A DNA stretch of 64,000 bases from NCBI RefSeq assembly GCF_016841685.1, contig NZ_JAENYR010000001.1, forward strand, positions 50,661 through 114,660, written 5' to 3'. The notes below the pieces were generated by a model. It worked only from the letters and a program-made list of their open reading frames with translations. It was not told where the DNA came from and ran no database searches. Within the stretch, counting starts at the first letter, position 1, and the number at the start of each line of letters is the position of its first letter. Made by a program: the position numbers and the translations under genes. Of the stretch, positions 55,446-64,000 are shown one piece after another. The DNA is from Thiohalomonas denitrificans. Lineage in GTDB: Bacteria; Pseudomonadota; Gammaproteobacteria; Thiohalomonadales; Thiohalomonadaceae.

Positions 55446-55492
55446 GGAGAACTCCTTTATCATTCGAATTTACGTAAGAGTATAGCTTTGCC

Positions 55493-58003
55493 GTGAGCCA
55501 ATATCCCGTCGATGCGGTTCTTTCAGACCTGGATGCCGCCCTGGCACTCCACCGCCGCGTCGTATTGGAGGCCCCGCCCGGGGCCGGCAAGACCACCCGC
55601 ATTCCTCCCTCCCTGCTGGACACTCCCTGGTTGGCGGGGCAGACCATTGTCATGCTGGAGCCGCGGCGACTGGCAGCGCGGGCGGCTGCGAGCCGTATCT
55701 CGGAACTCCTTGGAGAGCCGCTAGGGCGTCGGGTCGGATACCGGGTGCGCCTGGACAGTCGGGTATCCGCTCAAACCCGAATCGAGGTGGTCACCGAGGG
55801 GATCCTTACCCGCCGGCTGCAGTCGGACCCGGAACTGAAGGGCGTGGGTTTGGTGATCTTTGATGAATTCCACGAGCGCCAGCTGCAGGGCGATCTGGGC
55901 CTGGCACTCTGTCGGGATATCCAGAGCGGCGTGAGAGAGGAGCTGAGGATTCTGGTGATGTCCGCCACGCTCGACGGTGTCGCGCTCGCCGAAACCCTGG
56001 ATGCCGTACGTCTGGTCAGTCGTGGCCACAGCTATCCGGTGGACCTTCACCATACGGCCCGGGATCCGGAAGGTCCGCTGTGGGTGACCGCGGCCAATGC
56101 CATCCGTCGGGTCCTCACTGAGCAGCAGAGCGGGGATGTACTGGTGTTCCTGCCGGGAGCGGGAGAGATCCGCCGCTGCGCCGAGGGGCTTGGAGGGGAG
56201 CCGGAGGTGGAGATCCATCCACTGTTTGGCGATCTCCCTCCGGAGATACAGGAGCGGGCCATCCGGCCAAGCCCGGAGGGCCGACGCAAGGTGGTGATCG
56301 CAACCAATATAGCGGAAACCAGCCTGACCATCGAAGGGGTTACCACCGTCATTGATAGCGGCTGGGCGCGGACATCGCGGTTCGATCCGCGTAGTGGGCT
56401 GACGCGGCTGGAGACGGTTCGCATCTCCGCCGCCTCGGCGACCCAACGCGCCGGCCGGGCCGGGCGCCTGGGGCCGGGAACCTGCTACCGCCTTTACAGT
56501 GAGCGGACCCTGCAGGGGATGCCGGCTTTTCACCCGCCCGAGATCGTCGTGGCCGATTTGGCTCCGCTTGCCCTGGAACTGGCCGCGTGGGGTGTGCGGC
56601 AAACGACGGACCTGCCCTGGGTCGACAGCCCGCCAGCGGCTGCGCTCCAACAGGCCCGCGATCTGCTCGGCGAACTGGGTGCCCTCGACCGGGAAGGGCG
56701 GATAACGCCCCTGGGCCGCGAAATGGTGGGACTGCCGGTGCATCCCCGTCTGTCGCGCATGATGCTCATCGCCAAAGTGGAGGGTCGGGCGGCCCTCGCC
56801 TGTGATCTGGCCGCCCTGCTATCGGAACGGGACCTTTTGCGGGGGGCCGCAGGGCGAGGATCCAGTGACCTCACTGCGCGGCTGGAGGCCCTCGTGGCGT
56901 ATCGTCATGATGGTGGTGCCGCTGCCCGGCTTCGGGATGCCGACCCTGGGGCGTGCCGGGTGGTGGACCGGATAGCGGGGCAGTGGCGACGAACATTGGG
57001 TGCCGGGAAAACCGTCGATGGTGATACTCGGGAGGTGGGCCGCTTGCTGCTGCTCGCCTATCCCGAGCGGCTGGCGCAGCGGCGTAGCGGCCGTGAAGCC
57101 CGTTTTGTCCTGTCCGGCGGTCGGGGTGGATGGCTGGATGTCTCGGATCCTCTTGCCGAGGCCGATTATCTGGCGGTGGCCTCTATAGACGGAAAGGGAC
57201 GCGAAGGCCGCATCCGTCTGGCGGCACCCGTAACCGGAAGCATCATTGAGGAGTGCCTCGGGGACCGGATTGATGGGGAGGAGGCCGTGCAGTGGGAAGT
57301 ACAGGAGGAGCGTGTCGTGGCCCGGCGGGTAACCCGGTTCGGGGCCATCGAACTGAAGAGTTCATGCCTGGATGAGCCGGACCCTGAACGCGTATTGCAG
57401 GCCCTGATTGCCGGGATCCGGCAGATGGGTATCGAGGTCCTGCCCTGGTCGCACTCCTTGCGGCGTTTCCAGGCCCGGGTAGAGTTCCTTCGCTGCGTCG
57501 ACCGGGGCGGCGCCTGGCCCGACCTGTCGGATTCCATACTGATGGATAGCCTGGAGGAGTGGCTCGGGCCCTTTCTGATCGGACACTCCAGCCGTGCCGG
57601 ATTGCGGAAAGTCGATTTGTCGGCCGCACTACGGACGACGCTGGATTGGAGTGCGCTGCGAAGGCTGGAGGAGGGCGCACCGGAGCGAATAGATGTACCG
57701 AGTGGCCACCGGCGGCCTGTCGATTACCGCGGTAGCGACGCGGTGCTGGCGATCAAACTGCAGGAGCTGTTTGGACTCGCCCGAACGCCCTCGGTAGCCT
57801 GGGGCCGGGTGCCTCTGACCCTTCATCTGCTTTCGCCGGCGGGCCGGCCGATTCAGGTCACCCGGGATCTGTCCGGCTTCTGGCAACGTACCTATCCCGA
57901 GGTCAAAAAGGAGCTGAAAGGCCGCTACCCGAAGCACCCCTGGCCAAATGATCCCTGTGCCGCCAAGCCAACCGCCGGTGTGAAAAAGCGTGGGTCTCGT
58001 TAG
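55493..58003 (+). CDS. hrpB: ATP-dependent helicase HrpB
   Basis: 836 aa from a GTG at 55493. DEAH-box-type RNA helicase of unknown physiological target. Motifs are APPGAGKTTR (Walker A), DEFHER (a DEFH variant of DEAH, usual in HrpB), SATLDG, ATNIAETSLTI, and QRAGRAGRLGPG, then the HrpB-specific C-terminal region (about residues 480-836). Its stop overlaps that of the convergent kinase gene by 4 bases. Confidence 0.95.
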   Translation: MSQYPVDAVLSDLDAALALHRRVVLEAPPGAGKTTRIPPSLLDTPWLAGQTIVMLEPRRLAARAAASRISELLGEPLGRRVGYRVRLDSRVSAQTRIEVVTEGILTRRLQSDPELKGVGLVIFDEFHERQLQGDLGLALCRDIQSGVREELRILVMSATLDGVALAETLDAVRLVSRGHSYPVDLHHTARDPEGPLWVTAANAIRRVLTEQQSGDVLVFLPGAGEIRRCAEGLGGEPEVEIHPLFGDLPPEIQERAIRPSPEGRRKVVIATNIAETSLTIEGVTTVIDSGWARTSRFDPRSGLTRLETVRISAASATQRAGRAGRLGPGTCYRLYSERTLQGMPAFHPPEIVVADLAPLALELAAWGVRQTTDLPWVDSPPAAALQQARDLLGELGALDREGRITPLGREMVGLPVHPRLSRMMLIAKVEGRAALACDLAALLSERDLLRGAAGRGSSDLTARLEALVAYRHDGGAAARLRDADPGACRVVDRIAGQWRRTLGAGKTVDGDTREVGRLLLLAYPERLAQRRSGREARFVLSGGRGGWLDVSDPLAEADYLAVASIDGKGREGRIRLAAPVTGSIIEECLGDRIDGEEAVQWEVQEERVVARRVTRFGAIELKSSCLDEPDPERVLQALIAGIRQMGIEVLPWSHSLRRFQARVEFLRCVDRGGAWPDLSDSILMDSLEEWLGPFLIGHSSRAGLRKVDLSAALRTTLDWSALRRLEEGAPERIDVPSGHRRPVDYRGSDAVLAIKLQELFGLARTPSVAWGRVPLTLHLLSPAGRPIQVTRDLSGFWQRTYPEVKKELKGRYPKHPWPNDPCAAKPTAGVKKRGSR

Positions 58004-59574
58004 GTGTCTGCCTGTCGATCTGTCATGCCCAGCCCGCTTTTAACCTGCTCGATGATTCGGCTCGTGACCAGTGGTTGAGAGGTATCGATGGTGATCACGG
58101 GTTCCTCGGGGGCCGGTTTCCGTGCGTGGGCCAGTTGCTGTACGAGCACCGTGAGATCCGCTTCCGATGCGTCGGAGTCTTCGGCATGGCGCCTTGCGAC
58201 TCGCTCGCGCAGCACCGACTCCGGGGCCTGGCACTGCAGGATCAGGAACGGAACAGCGTGACGCTGCGCCAGCAGAGCGAACCGGTCCCGTTCCTCCCGC
58301 TTTAAAAAGGTGGCATCCACCAGCGCAGGTGTACCGCCGGTCAGGAGTTGATCGGCGATCGACTCCAATCGGTCGTAGGTACGTCGGGTCGCTTCGGGAG
58401 TATAGATGCCGCTATCGAGGGTGGATGCGGAATTGGCGTCCGGGGCCAAATCGAACAGGCGTTTGCGTTCGACATCGGAGCGTACGCGGACCGCCCCGAG
58501 CCGTTCGATGAGCGGTTGGCTCAAGGTCGTTTTACCAGAGCCGGAGAGGCCGCAAGTCAGCAGCAGGAATGGCCGGGACTTTTCGGTGAAGCGGCAAGCC
58601 AGGGCCAGATAGGAATCCAGTTCCGAACGGCTTTGCCGGTCGTGGGCAATCTGGGAGAGGCGGATGGCTGCGACCTTCGCCCGTACGATGGCCCGGTAGA
58701 CCTGATAAAAGCGCAGCAGCCTCAGGCCGACAAAATCACCGGTCCACTCCAGGTAGCGGTTGAGAAAACGCCAGGCCAGCGACCCGGCATTCCGGTCGAA
58801 AAGGTCCATGGTCAGAAAGGCGATTTCGCTAACAGTGTCGATGAAGCGAAGTTGCGGGTTGAATTCGATACCGTCAAATGCCTGGGGTCGGCCGTTATGG
58901 AAGACGATATTGTTGAGGTGCAGATCGCCATGGCATTCGCGGATAAAGCCGCCCTGGTGGCGTTCGCCCAATAGTGCCCTGTGTTGCCGGTAATGTGCGT
59001 CCGTCCATTGCTCAAGTTTGTTGAGTTCGGTCGGCGGCTCGGCCGAAAACTGGCGGATCTGCCAAAAGTTCTCCTCCATCGGGGCCAACACCGATTCCGC
59101 ATCGCCGTAGGCGGTGGTGCCGGTCAGGCTGAGATGGAAAGCGGCGATTGAGCGTGCCAGGGCATCGATATGCTCCGGTTGCAGTCGCCCGTGGGTATGC
59201 ATGCGGCTCATGAGTTCATCTTCGGAGAAACGCAGCATCTTTACGGCGAACTCCACAGCCGGCGTAGCCCCAAAGGCGAGTCCCTCCGTCGTCTCGGCGA
59301 CGCTCACCCTCTCCAGATAGAGGTCGGGAGCCGTTCGCCGATTAAGGCGCAGCTCTTCGTCGCAGAAATACTGCCGCCGTTCGAGGGTCGAGTAGTCGAC
59401 AAACCCGAGGTTCAGCGGACGCTTGAATTTGTAGGCGTAGCGCCCGGCGAGCAGAACACGGGAAATGTGGGTTTCGATGATACGTACGGCTCCGTCCGGC
59501 CAAGTGGCCCGGCAGGAATCCGCCAGGGCTCGAACCCGCCCGGCCTGTTGCTTGTCTTCCGCTTCCAAGTCCAT
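58000..59574 (-). CDS. aminoglycoside-phosphotransferase-like / AAA kinase fusion
   Basis: Start at 59574 (MDLEAEDKQQAGRV). 524 aa. The N-terminal domain (about residues 15-330) is APH-like, with HGDLHLNNIVF (catalytic Asp) and FDGIEFNPQLR. The C-terminal domain (about 340-515) is a P-loop kinase with [14 protein letters not shown] (Walker A), LVDATFLKREER and LRERVARRH. The pair of kinase folds in one chain is a known but uncharacterised architecture. Substrates are unknown. No clear ribosome site precedes it. Confidence 0.85.
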   Translation of the reverse strand: MDLEAEDKQQAGRVRALADSCRATWPDGAVRIIETHISRVLLAGRYAYKFKRPLNLGFVDYSTLERRQYFCDEELRLNRRTAPDLYLERVSVAETTEGLAFGATPAVEFAVKMLRFSEDELMSRMHTHGRLQPEHIDALARSIAAFHLSLTGTTAYGDAESVLAPMEENFWQIRQFSAEPPTELNKLEQWTDAHYRQHRALLGERHQGGFIRECHGDLHLNNIVFHNGRPQAFDGIEFNPQLRFIDTVSEIAFLTMDLFDRNAGSLAWRFLNRYLEWTGDFVGLRLLRFYQVYRAIVRAKVAAIRLSQIAHDRQSRSELDSYLALACRFTEKSRPFLLLTCGLSGSGKTTLSQPLIERLGAVRVRSDVERKRLFDLAPDANSASTLDSGIYTPEATRRTYDRLESIADQLLTGGTPALVDATFLKREERDRFALLAQRHAVPFLILQCQAPESVLRERVARRHAEDSDASEADLTVLVQQLAHARKPAPEEPVITIDTSQPLVTSRIIEQVKSGLGMTDRQADT

Positions 59575-59696
59575 GCAAAATACACGCTTGTCCCAAACCC
59601 CACTGATTGTACGATACACTGGATCAGGCCCGGATGGGGCCCCGTTAAACGGGCAGGGAGTTCGGCACCCGTAAAACCTGAAACCTAGAACCTACA

Positions 59697-61622
59697 TTGC
59701 AGACACCCAGTGACATCCTGGGGCCGGACGGGCCCTTGGCCCGGCTACTGTCCGGTTTTGCGCCGCGCCTGCAGCAGCAGGAGATGGCCGACGCCGTTGC
59801 CGAGGCTATCGCAGGCCGAGAGGTACTGGTCGCAGAGGCCGGAACCGGCACCGGTAAGACCTTTGCCTATCTTGTGCCGGCCCTGCTGTCCGGCGAAAAG
59901 GTGATCATCTCCACGGGAACCCGCAATCTCCAAGACCAGCTCTTCACCAAGGACCTGCCGCTGGTCCGGGATGCCCTGGCGTTGCCCATCGAGGTCGCAC
60001 TGCTCAAGGGTAGGGCCAATTACCTCTGCCTTCCCCGCCTGGACTCGGCCATCGAGGAGGGGCGATTTGCCAGCCGGCGAATCGCTGCGGAGGTCCAGAC
60101 CGTCAAGCGCTGGGCAGCCATTACTGCCGCCGGTGATGTTGCCGAATTGACGGCACTGCCCGAGGATTCCCCGGTTTGGCCGATGGTCACCTCGACCGCC
60201 GACAACTGCCTCGGTGGGGAGTGCGATCACTTCAATGACTGCTTCCTGATGAAGGCGCGTCGGGCGGCGCAGGAGGCGGATATCCTGGTAGTCAATCACC
60301 ACCTGCTGTTCGCCGATATGGCGCTCAAGGAGAGCGGGTTCGGTGAATTGTTGCCCGGGGCCAGTGCCTTCATCCTGGACGAGGCGCATCAACTTCCGGA
60401 GACGGCTTCCCACTTTTTCGGTACCAGCATTACCGGCAACCAGTTGCTGGAGCTGGCCCGTGACAGCATTACCGAGGAGTTGCGTGAGGCGGGGGACAGT
60501 CGGAGTGTCCGCGAAAGTGCCGAGCCACTCGAAAAGTCTGTTCGCGACCTGCGCCTGGCATTCGGAGAGCCGTTACGGCGTGGCCCCTGGGGTGAAGTGC
60601 TGGAGCAGGTGATGCCGGTCGCGAAACGTACTGCAGCCCACCTGGGGGAGCTGAGCGATGCCCTGGAGCAGCTGTCAGAGCGAGGCAAGGGACTGGAGGC
60701 GTGCGCCCGTCGCGTGACGGAGCTCTCGGAACGTTTCGATCAGTTGGTTTCTGATACGCCGGTCGAAGGCTACATCCACTGGTATGAGACCCATAAGCGC
60801 TCGTTTGGGGTCAACCTGACGCCGATGGAGGTGGATCAGGTCTTCCGCGAACAGCTCGAACGGTTCCCCCAGGCCTGGATCATGACCTCCGCCACGCTGG
60901 CGGTGCGAGAGGATTTCAGCCATTTTACCCAGCGGCTCGGGATTGGTAATGCCGTGACCCGCCGCTGGGAGAGCCCCTATGACTTTGCCCGGCAGGCGGT
61001 TCTTTACGTGCCGCCGGGCATCCCGGAGCCACCGGCTGCAGAGTACACGGCGGCGGTGGTGGAGAACGCACTGCCGGTCATCGAAGCGGCCGGGGGACGG
61101 ACGTTCATGCTGTTCACCAGCCACCGCGCACTGCGCGAGGCAGCGGAGCTGCTCGAAGGGCGTTTTGATTACCCGATTTTGATCCAGGGCGATGCGCCAC
61201 GAGGCAAATTGCTGGAGCGCTTTCGGGAACTCGGTAATGCGGTGCTGCTGGGCACCGGAAGCTTCTGGGAGGGGGTGGATGTGCGTGGGGAGGCACTCTC
61301 CTGCGTGATCATTGATAAACTTCCCTTCTCCTCGCCGGGTGATCCGGTGCTGCAGGCGCGGATCGACATCATGCGCGATCAGGGCGGTAATCCGTTTCGT
61401 GACCATCAGCTGCCGCAAGCGGTGATTAGCCTCAAGCAGGGGGTGGGACGCCTGATTCGCGACGCTACCGATTACGGCGTTCTGGTACTTTGCGACCCCA
61501 GACTGGGCAGCCGCAGTTATGGCCGTGTGTTTCTCGATGCACTGCCGCCCATGACCCGAACCAGGAAACTGGAAGTGGTGGAGCGCTTTTTCAGCATTCA
61601 ACATCAGCCGAGTCCCGCTTGA
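59697..61622 (+). CDS. ATP-dependent DNA helicase, DinG/YoaA type
   Basis: TTG start at 59697 (MQTPSDILGPDGPLARLL), needed to include the conserved N-terminus. 641 aa. EAGTGTGKTFAYL (Walker A), four Cys for an iron-sulfur cluster (in ANYLCLP, and NCLGGECDHFNDCF), LDEAHQL (DEAH), TSATLAV, GTGSFWEGVD and QGVGRLIRD. 5'-3' XPD-like DNA helicase acting in repair or replication rescue. The length and order fit YoaA better than DinG. Confidence 0.93.
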   Translation: MQTPSDILGPDGPLARLLSGFAPRLQQQEMADAVAEAIAGREVLVAEAGTGTGKTFAYLVPALLSGEKVIISTGTRNLQDQLFTKDLPLVRDALALPIEVALLKGRANYLCLPRLDSAIEEGRFASRRIAAEVQTVKRWAAITAAGDVAELTALPEDSPVWPMVTSTADNCLGGECDHFNDCFLMKARRAAQEADILVVNHHLLFADMALKESGFGELLPGASAFILDEAHQLPETASHFFGTSITGNQLLELARDSITEELREAGDSRSVRESAEPLEKSVRDLRLAFGEPLRRGPWGEVLEQVMPVAKRTAAHLGELSDALEQLSERGKGLEACARRVTELSERFDQLVSDTPVEGYIHWYETHKRSFGVNLTPMEVDQVFREQLERFPQAWIMTSATLAVREDFSHFTQRLGIGNAVTRRWESPYDFARQAVLYVPPGIPEPPAAEYTAAVVENALPVIEAAGGRTFMLFTSHRALREAAELLEGRFDYPILIQGDAPRGKLLERFRELGNAVLLGTGSFWEGVDVRGEALSCVIIDKLPFSSPGDPVLQARIDIMRDQGGNPFRDHQLPQAVISLKQGVGRLIRDATDYGVLVLCDPRLGSRSYGRVFLDALPPMTRTRKLEVVERFFSIQHQPSPA

Positions 61623-61666
61623 TACACCCGCGGCCGCACCCCGACAAAAGATTACAGGAGAATTTC

Positions 61667-62302
61667 ATGCGCAAGCTGATTTCAGTCGTCGCGGGGGCCG
61701 GGTTGCTGGTAGCCGCTCCCACCATGGCGGAAACCGTGAACGGCTGGGGCGCAGGTACCAGGCTGAGTAGCCTCGGTTACGGCTTCGAGGTGACCAAATT
61801 CCTCACCCCGCAGCTGACTGCACGCGCGGGCGTCAATACGTTCAGCCATAGCGATACCCGTACCGAGGGTGATATCACCTATGATGCCGATTTAAGTCTC
61901 CGCAGTGCCAACCTCCTGCTGGATTGGCATCCGTTCGAGAACGGCTTCCGGATGAGTGTGGGCTACCTGTTCGGCAATAATGAGCTTGACCTGAAATCGC
62001 AATCAACCGGTACCGTTACCGTCGGCAACAATGAATATCCATTGGACGGCGGCTATGTCAATGGGACCGCCGAGATGGGAGGCGGCGCCTTCGTCGGTGT
62101 GGGCTACAGTCGTGCGGGGCGATCCGGGTGGAGCTTTACGGCCGACCTGGGTGTCGTCATGCAGGGCAGCCCGGATGTCTCGCTTACGAGTAATGTCGCG
62201 GGCGATGAAGACTTGCGAGCGGAGGAGAGGGAACTGGAAAGTGACCTTGATGAGTTCGATCGCTATCCGGTGGTGGGAATTGGTATCTCCTACGGTTTCT
62301 GA
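61667..62302 (+). CDS. exported outer-membrane beta-barrel protein
   Basis: AGGAG 6 bases before the ATG at 61667. 211 aa. Signal peptide (MRKLISVVAGAGLLVAAPTMA), then alternating beta-strand pattern typical of small barrels (GWGAGTRLSSLGYGFEVTKF, RMSVGYLFGNNE, GGGAFVGVGYSRAG) and a C-terminal strand ending in Phe (GIGISYGF), the usual outer-membrane signal. I place it in the OmpW/OprG- or surface-antigen-like group without naming a family. No adjacent partner. Confidence 0.8.
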   Translation: MRKLISVVAGAGLLVAAPTMAETVNGWGAGTRLSSLGYGFEVTKFLTPQLTARAGVNTFSHSDTRTEGDITYDADLSLRSANLLLDWHPFENGFRMSVGYLFGNNELDLKSQSTGTVTVGNNEYPLDGGYVNGTAEMGGGAFVGVGYSRAGRSGWSFTADLGVVMQGSPDVSLTSNVAGDEDLRAEERELESDLDEFDRYPVVGIGISYGF

Positions 62303-62336
62303 ATGTACTGCGCGTCGCAGCCCGGGTTGACCGTTT

Positions 62337-63014
62337 ATGAAATTGATTGCTTTGGAAACTGCTACTGAGGCCTGCTCGGCAGCCCTCTACAGCGATGGTG
62401 AAACGCTTGAGCGCTACTCCGTCCAGCCGCGTGGCCATGCCGACCTGATCCTGGGGATGGTCGACGAACTCCTCTCCGAGGCGGGCCTGAGGCTCCGGGA
62501 GCTGGATGCCCTGGCCTTTGGCCGGGGGCCGGGCGCCTTTACCGGTGTGCGAATCGCTGTCGGTGTAATTCAGGGACTTGCTTTTGGTGCCGATCTGCCG
62601 GTGGTGCCGGTTTCCACCCTGCAAGCATTGGCGCAGGGGGCATTCCGTGAACAGGGACACGGCCGGGTGCTGGCCGCCATCGACGCCCGTATGGGGGAGG
62701 TCTACTGGGGTGCCTTCACGGAGGGCCCTTCCGGCCTCCTGGAACCTGCGGGCGAAGAGGGTGTGTTCAGGCCCGAGGCGGTGCCGCTTCCGACCGGGAG
62801 CGACTGGTTCGGAGCCGGCTCCGGCTGGAACACCTACCCTAAGGTCCTTGCCCGGCATCCGGGCAGGGATATTCTCCACGATGGCGAGCGGCTTCCCAGG
62901 GCACGAGACATTGCGGCGCTGGCGATACCGATGATCGAGCGGGGCGAAGGCCTCCCGGCCGAAAAGGCGCTTCCCGTCTACCTTCGGGACCAGGTCGTTC
63001 GCAAACCCGCCTGA
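62337..63014 (+). CDS. tsaB: tRNA threonylcarbamoyladenosine biosynthesis protein TsaB
   Basis: 225 aa. Partner of TsaD in making t6A at position 37 of ANN-decoding tRNAs. ALETATEACSAAL, HADLILGMVDELL and GRGPGAFTGVRIAVGVIQGLA are characteristic of TsaB (YeaZ). The C-terminal half is more variable, with RMGEVYWGAF. Gene starts 34 bases after the outer-membrane protein stop. tsaD is not in the window. Confidence 0.94.
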   Translation: MKLIALETATEACSAALYSDGETLERYSVQPRGHADLILGMVDELLSEAGLRLRELDALAFGRGPGAFTGVRIAVGVIQGLAFGADLPVVPVSTLQALAQGAFREQGHGRVLAAIDARMGEVYWGAFTEGPSGLLEPAGEEGVFRPEAVPLPTGSDWFGAGSGWNTYPKVLARHPGRDILHDGERLPRARDIAALAIPMIERGEGLPAEKALPVYLRDQVVRKPA

Positions 63015-63084
63015 AGATTACTACAGGGTTGATGAGAGTGGGCAGCGAGAGCCCGCAGCTGATGAAACTCCGTGGCGACCGTGG

Positions 63085-63729
63085 TTATCTCGTAATTGCC
63101 CCCGCTTCATGCAACAGCTCGGCCACCGCTTCGGCCACAAGACGGTAGCCCGCGGCATTCGGGTGGATACGATCGGATTTCAGCTCCTCATCCGATTCCA
63201 CAGCAGGGATGATATCCGGCTCCAACGGCACCTGCATGGTCGTGGCGATGTCGCTGTACAGCGGTTCACTCTTCATCAGGAACAGCTTCGGCCCGGGGAC
63301 GCCCAGGAGTACGACTTCAATACCCCTGGCCCGGGCGATTTCAATCATCTCACGCAGGTTGTCGGCGAGCCGATCACCATCCTGTTTTCGCAGCAGGTCG
63401 TTGCCACCGTGGCAAAGCAGTAGCAGGACGGGTTGATGCTGTTCGAGGAGGTTGGGCAGGCGCTTCAAGCCTTCGTGACTCAATTCGCCGGGGGCGCCGG
63501 CATTGACGACGCGTCGGCCGATGAGCCGACCCAGAACCGCGGGGTAGCTCTCCTCGGGAGCGGCACCGGTGCCGTACGTGAGACTGTCCCCGAAGGCCAG
63601 AATGGTAGCGTCCTGGTGAAGCGGCAACAGTTGCGGCTGCTCCCCACAGGCGAAGAGCAGGAGGACGGCAGCAAAAACGACGGCGCCGCTCCTGAACCCC
63701 CGGATCACATTGTTGCACGGTTCCCGCAT
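63085..63729 (-). CDS. GDSL-type esterase/lysophospholipase (TesA-like)
   Basis: Start at 63729 or 63735. AGGGA is better placed for the former, giving 214 aa. Lipoprotein-like signal with LLFACG. GDSL block FGDSLTYGTGA (catalytic Ser), LLLCHGGNDLL (block III Gly/Asn), and DRIHPNAAGY (Asp and His of the triad). A periplasmic esterase or thioesterase acting on lipid or acyl substrates is likely. In the usual block III GGND, the Asn is present. Confidence 0.9.
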   Translation of the reverse strand: MREPCNNVIRGFRSGAVVFAAVLLLFACGEQPQLLPLHQDATILAFGDSLTYGTGAAPEESYPAVLGRLIGRRVVNAGAPGELSHEGLKRLPNLLEQHQPVLLLLCHGGNDLLRKQDGDRLADNLREMIEIARARGIEVVLLGVPGPKLFLMKSEPLYSDIATTMQVPLEPDIIPAVESDEELKSDRIHPNAAGYRLVAEAVAELLHEAGAITR

Positions 63730-63908
63730 TGCCATTTCCCTGTTATGGAATTTGTGGGTGTTATCCCCTCCGTTCCCGGCGGGGGCCGCCCCGGCGCGAT
63801 GCCGTCGGTGACGGATAATCGCCGCGGGGGCGCGCCTCCTCCCAAGGGGCTGTCGCCTTCCTTCCCGGTGGGCGGGCCGCCCCGGCTCGGCCTGCCTGGT
63901 GATTTATT

Positions 63909-64000
63909 TTATTCCTCCGTTCCAAGCAGCCGCTCGATGTTCCTCTCCTCGATGGCGAGAATCCTCCCCAGGCTCCCGCCGCGCCCCCCCTCGTTTTCTT
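63909..64000 (-). CDS. C-terminal end of an unidentified protein (partial)
   Basis: The minus-strand frame to the window edge gives about 30 codons ending GRILAIEERNIERLLGTEE and a TAA at 63909-63911. The helical, charged end and clean stop suggest a real gene that starts outside the window. No family can be named from so short a piece. Between it and the esterase gene (63730-63908) the DNA is very G+C-rich with several short GC stems, for example GGCGGG with CCCGCC-type arms, but no convincing T-run terminator. Confidence 0.35.
   Translation of the reverse strand, partial: ENEGGRGGSLGRILAIEERNIERLLGTEE

Overview
The window reads as a chromosomal segment of a gammaproteobacterium with moderately high G+C. 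The gene families point to a sulfur-oxidising, Chromatiales-like autotroph. Supporting genes are a SoxXA-binding (SoxK-like) lipoprotein, CmoB, a PQQ-type sugar dehydrogenase, a eukaryote-type class I aldolase, modABC and a NosL/TlpA cluster. The genus cannot be fixed from the sequence alone. No rRNA, tRNA, CRISPR array, prophage or transposase gene was seen. Most of the window is ordinary, densely packed core metabolism.

Layout. 1-6.6 kb: xseA (partial), SoxK-like lipoprotein, guaB, cmoB, a 44-aa membrane peptide with a perfect FNR-type box, and ppsA. 6.7-10.8 kb: an M50 site-2 protease with CBS domains, two unknown genes and a PolX polymerase/PHP nuclease. 10.8-15.7 kb: a seven-gene leftward operon (small anchored protein, FtsX-type permease, ABC ATPase, polytopic protein with an HPHHHCPFC motif, TlpA lipoprotein, two NosL proteins). 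It looks like an envelope metal or thiol-redox maturation system and is the best candidate for an undescribed system here. 16-18 kb: ftsH. 18-23.6 kb: envelope-lipid genes (PLD-VTT fusion, EEP hydrolase, and an AMP-ligase/ACP/acyltransferase fusion). 23.9-28.9 kb: a YbhGFSR-type exporter (HlyD, double ATPase, two ABC-2 permeases).

28.9-35.3 kb: sugar-phosphate and storage metabolism (transaldolase, class I aldolase, divergent acetate kinase, glgC) with a PRC-barrel/EF-hand protein and a PilZ protein. 35.8-38.4 kb: modABC. 38.4-43.5 kb: a CPA1 antiporter, a PAS histidine kinase and ApbE. 43.6-49.4 kb: the sugar dehydrogenase, a DEDD-type exonuclease, a GAF histidine kinase divergent from a REC-PAS regulator, and two small genes. 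49.4-55.4 kb: P-type ATPase, ubiA, bioA, a small membrane peptide and a host-attachment-family protein. 55.5-64 kb: hrpB, an APH/AAA kinase fusion, a DinG/YoaA helicase, an outer-membrane barrel, tsaB and a TesA-like esterase.

The intergenic spaces carry two families of non-autonomous mobile elements. Family 1 has three full copies (3562-3883, 30216-30472, 45038-45202) and one solo end (48728-48772). Its ends begin CAGGG(T/C)AA(A/C)CGCATACT, and each full copy is flanked by a 10-bp target duplication (two perfect, one with a single mismatch). One copy sits 50 bp upstream of cmoB and extends its reading frame. Family 2 (8816-9031 and a truncated relative at 35316-35485) has 20-bp perfect inverted ends. 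REP-like palindromes and a 19-bp perfect inverted repeat next to the bioA start complete the non-coding structure.
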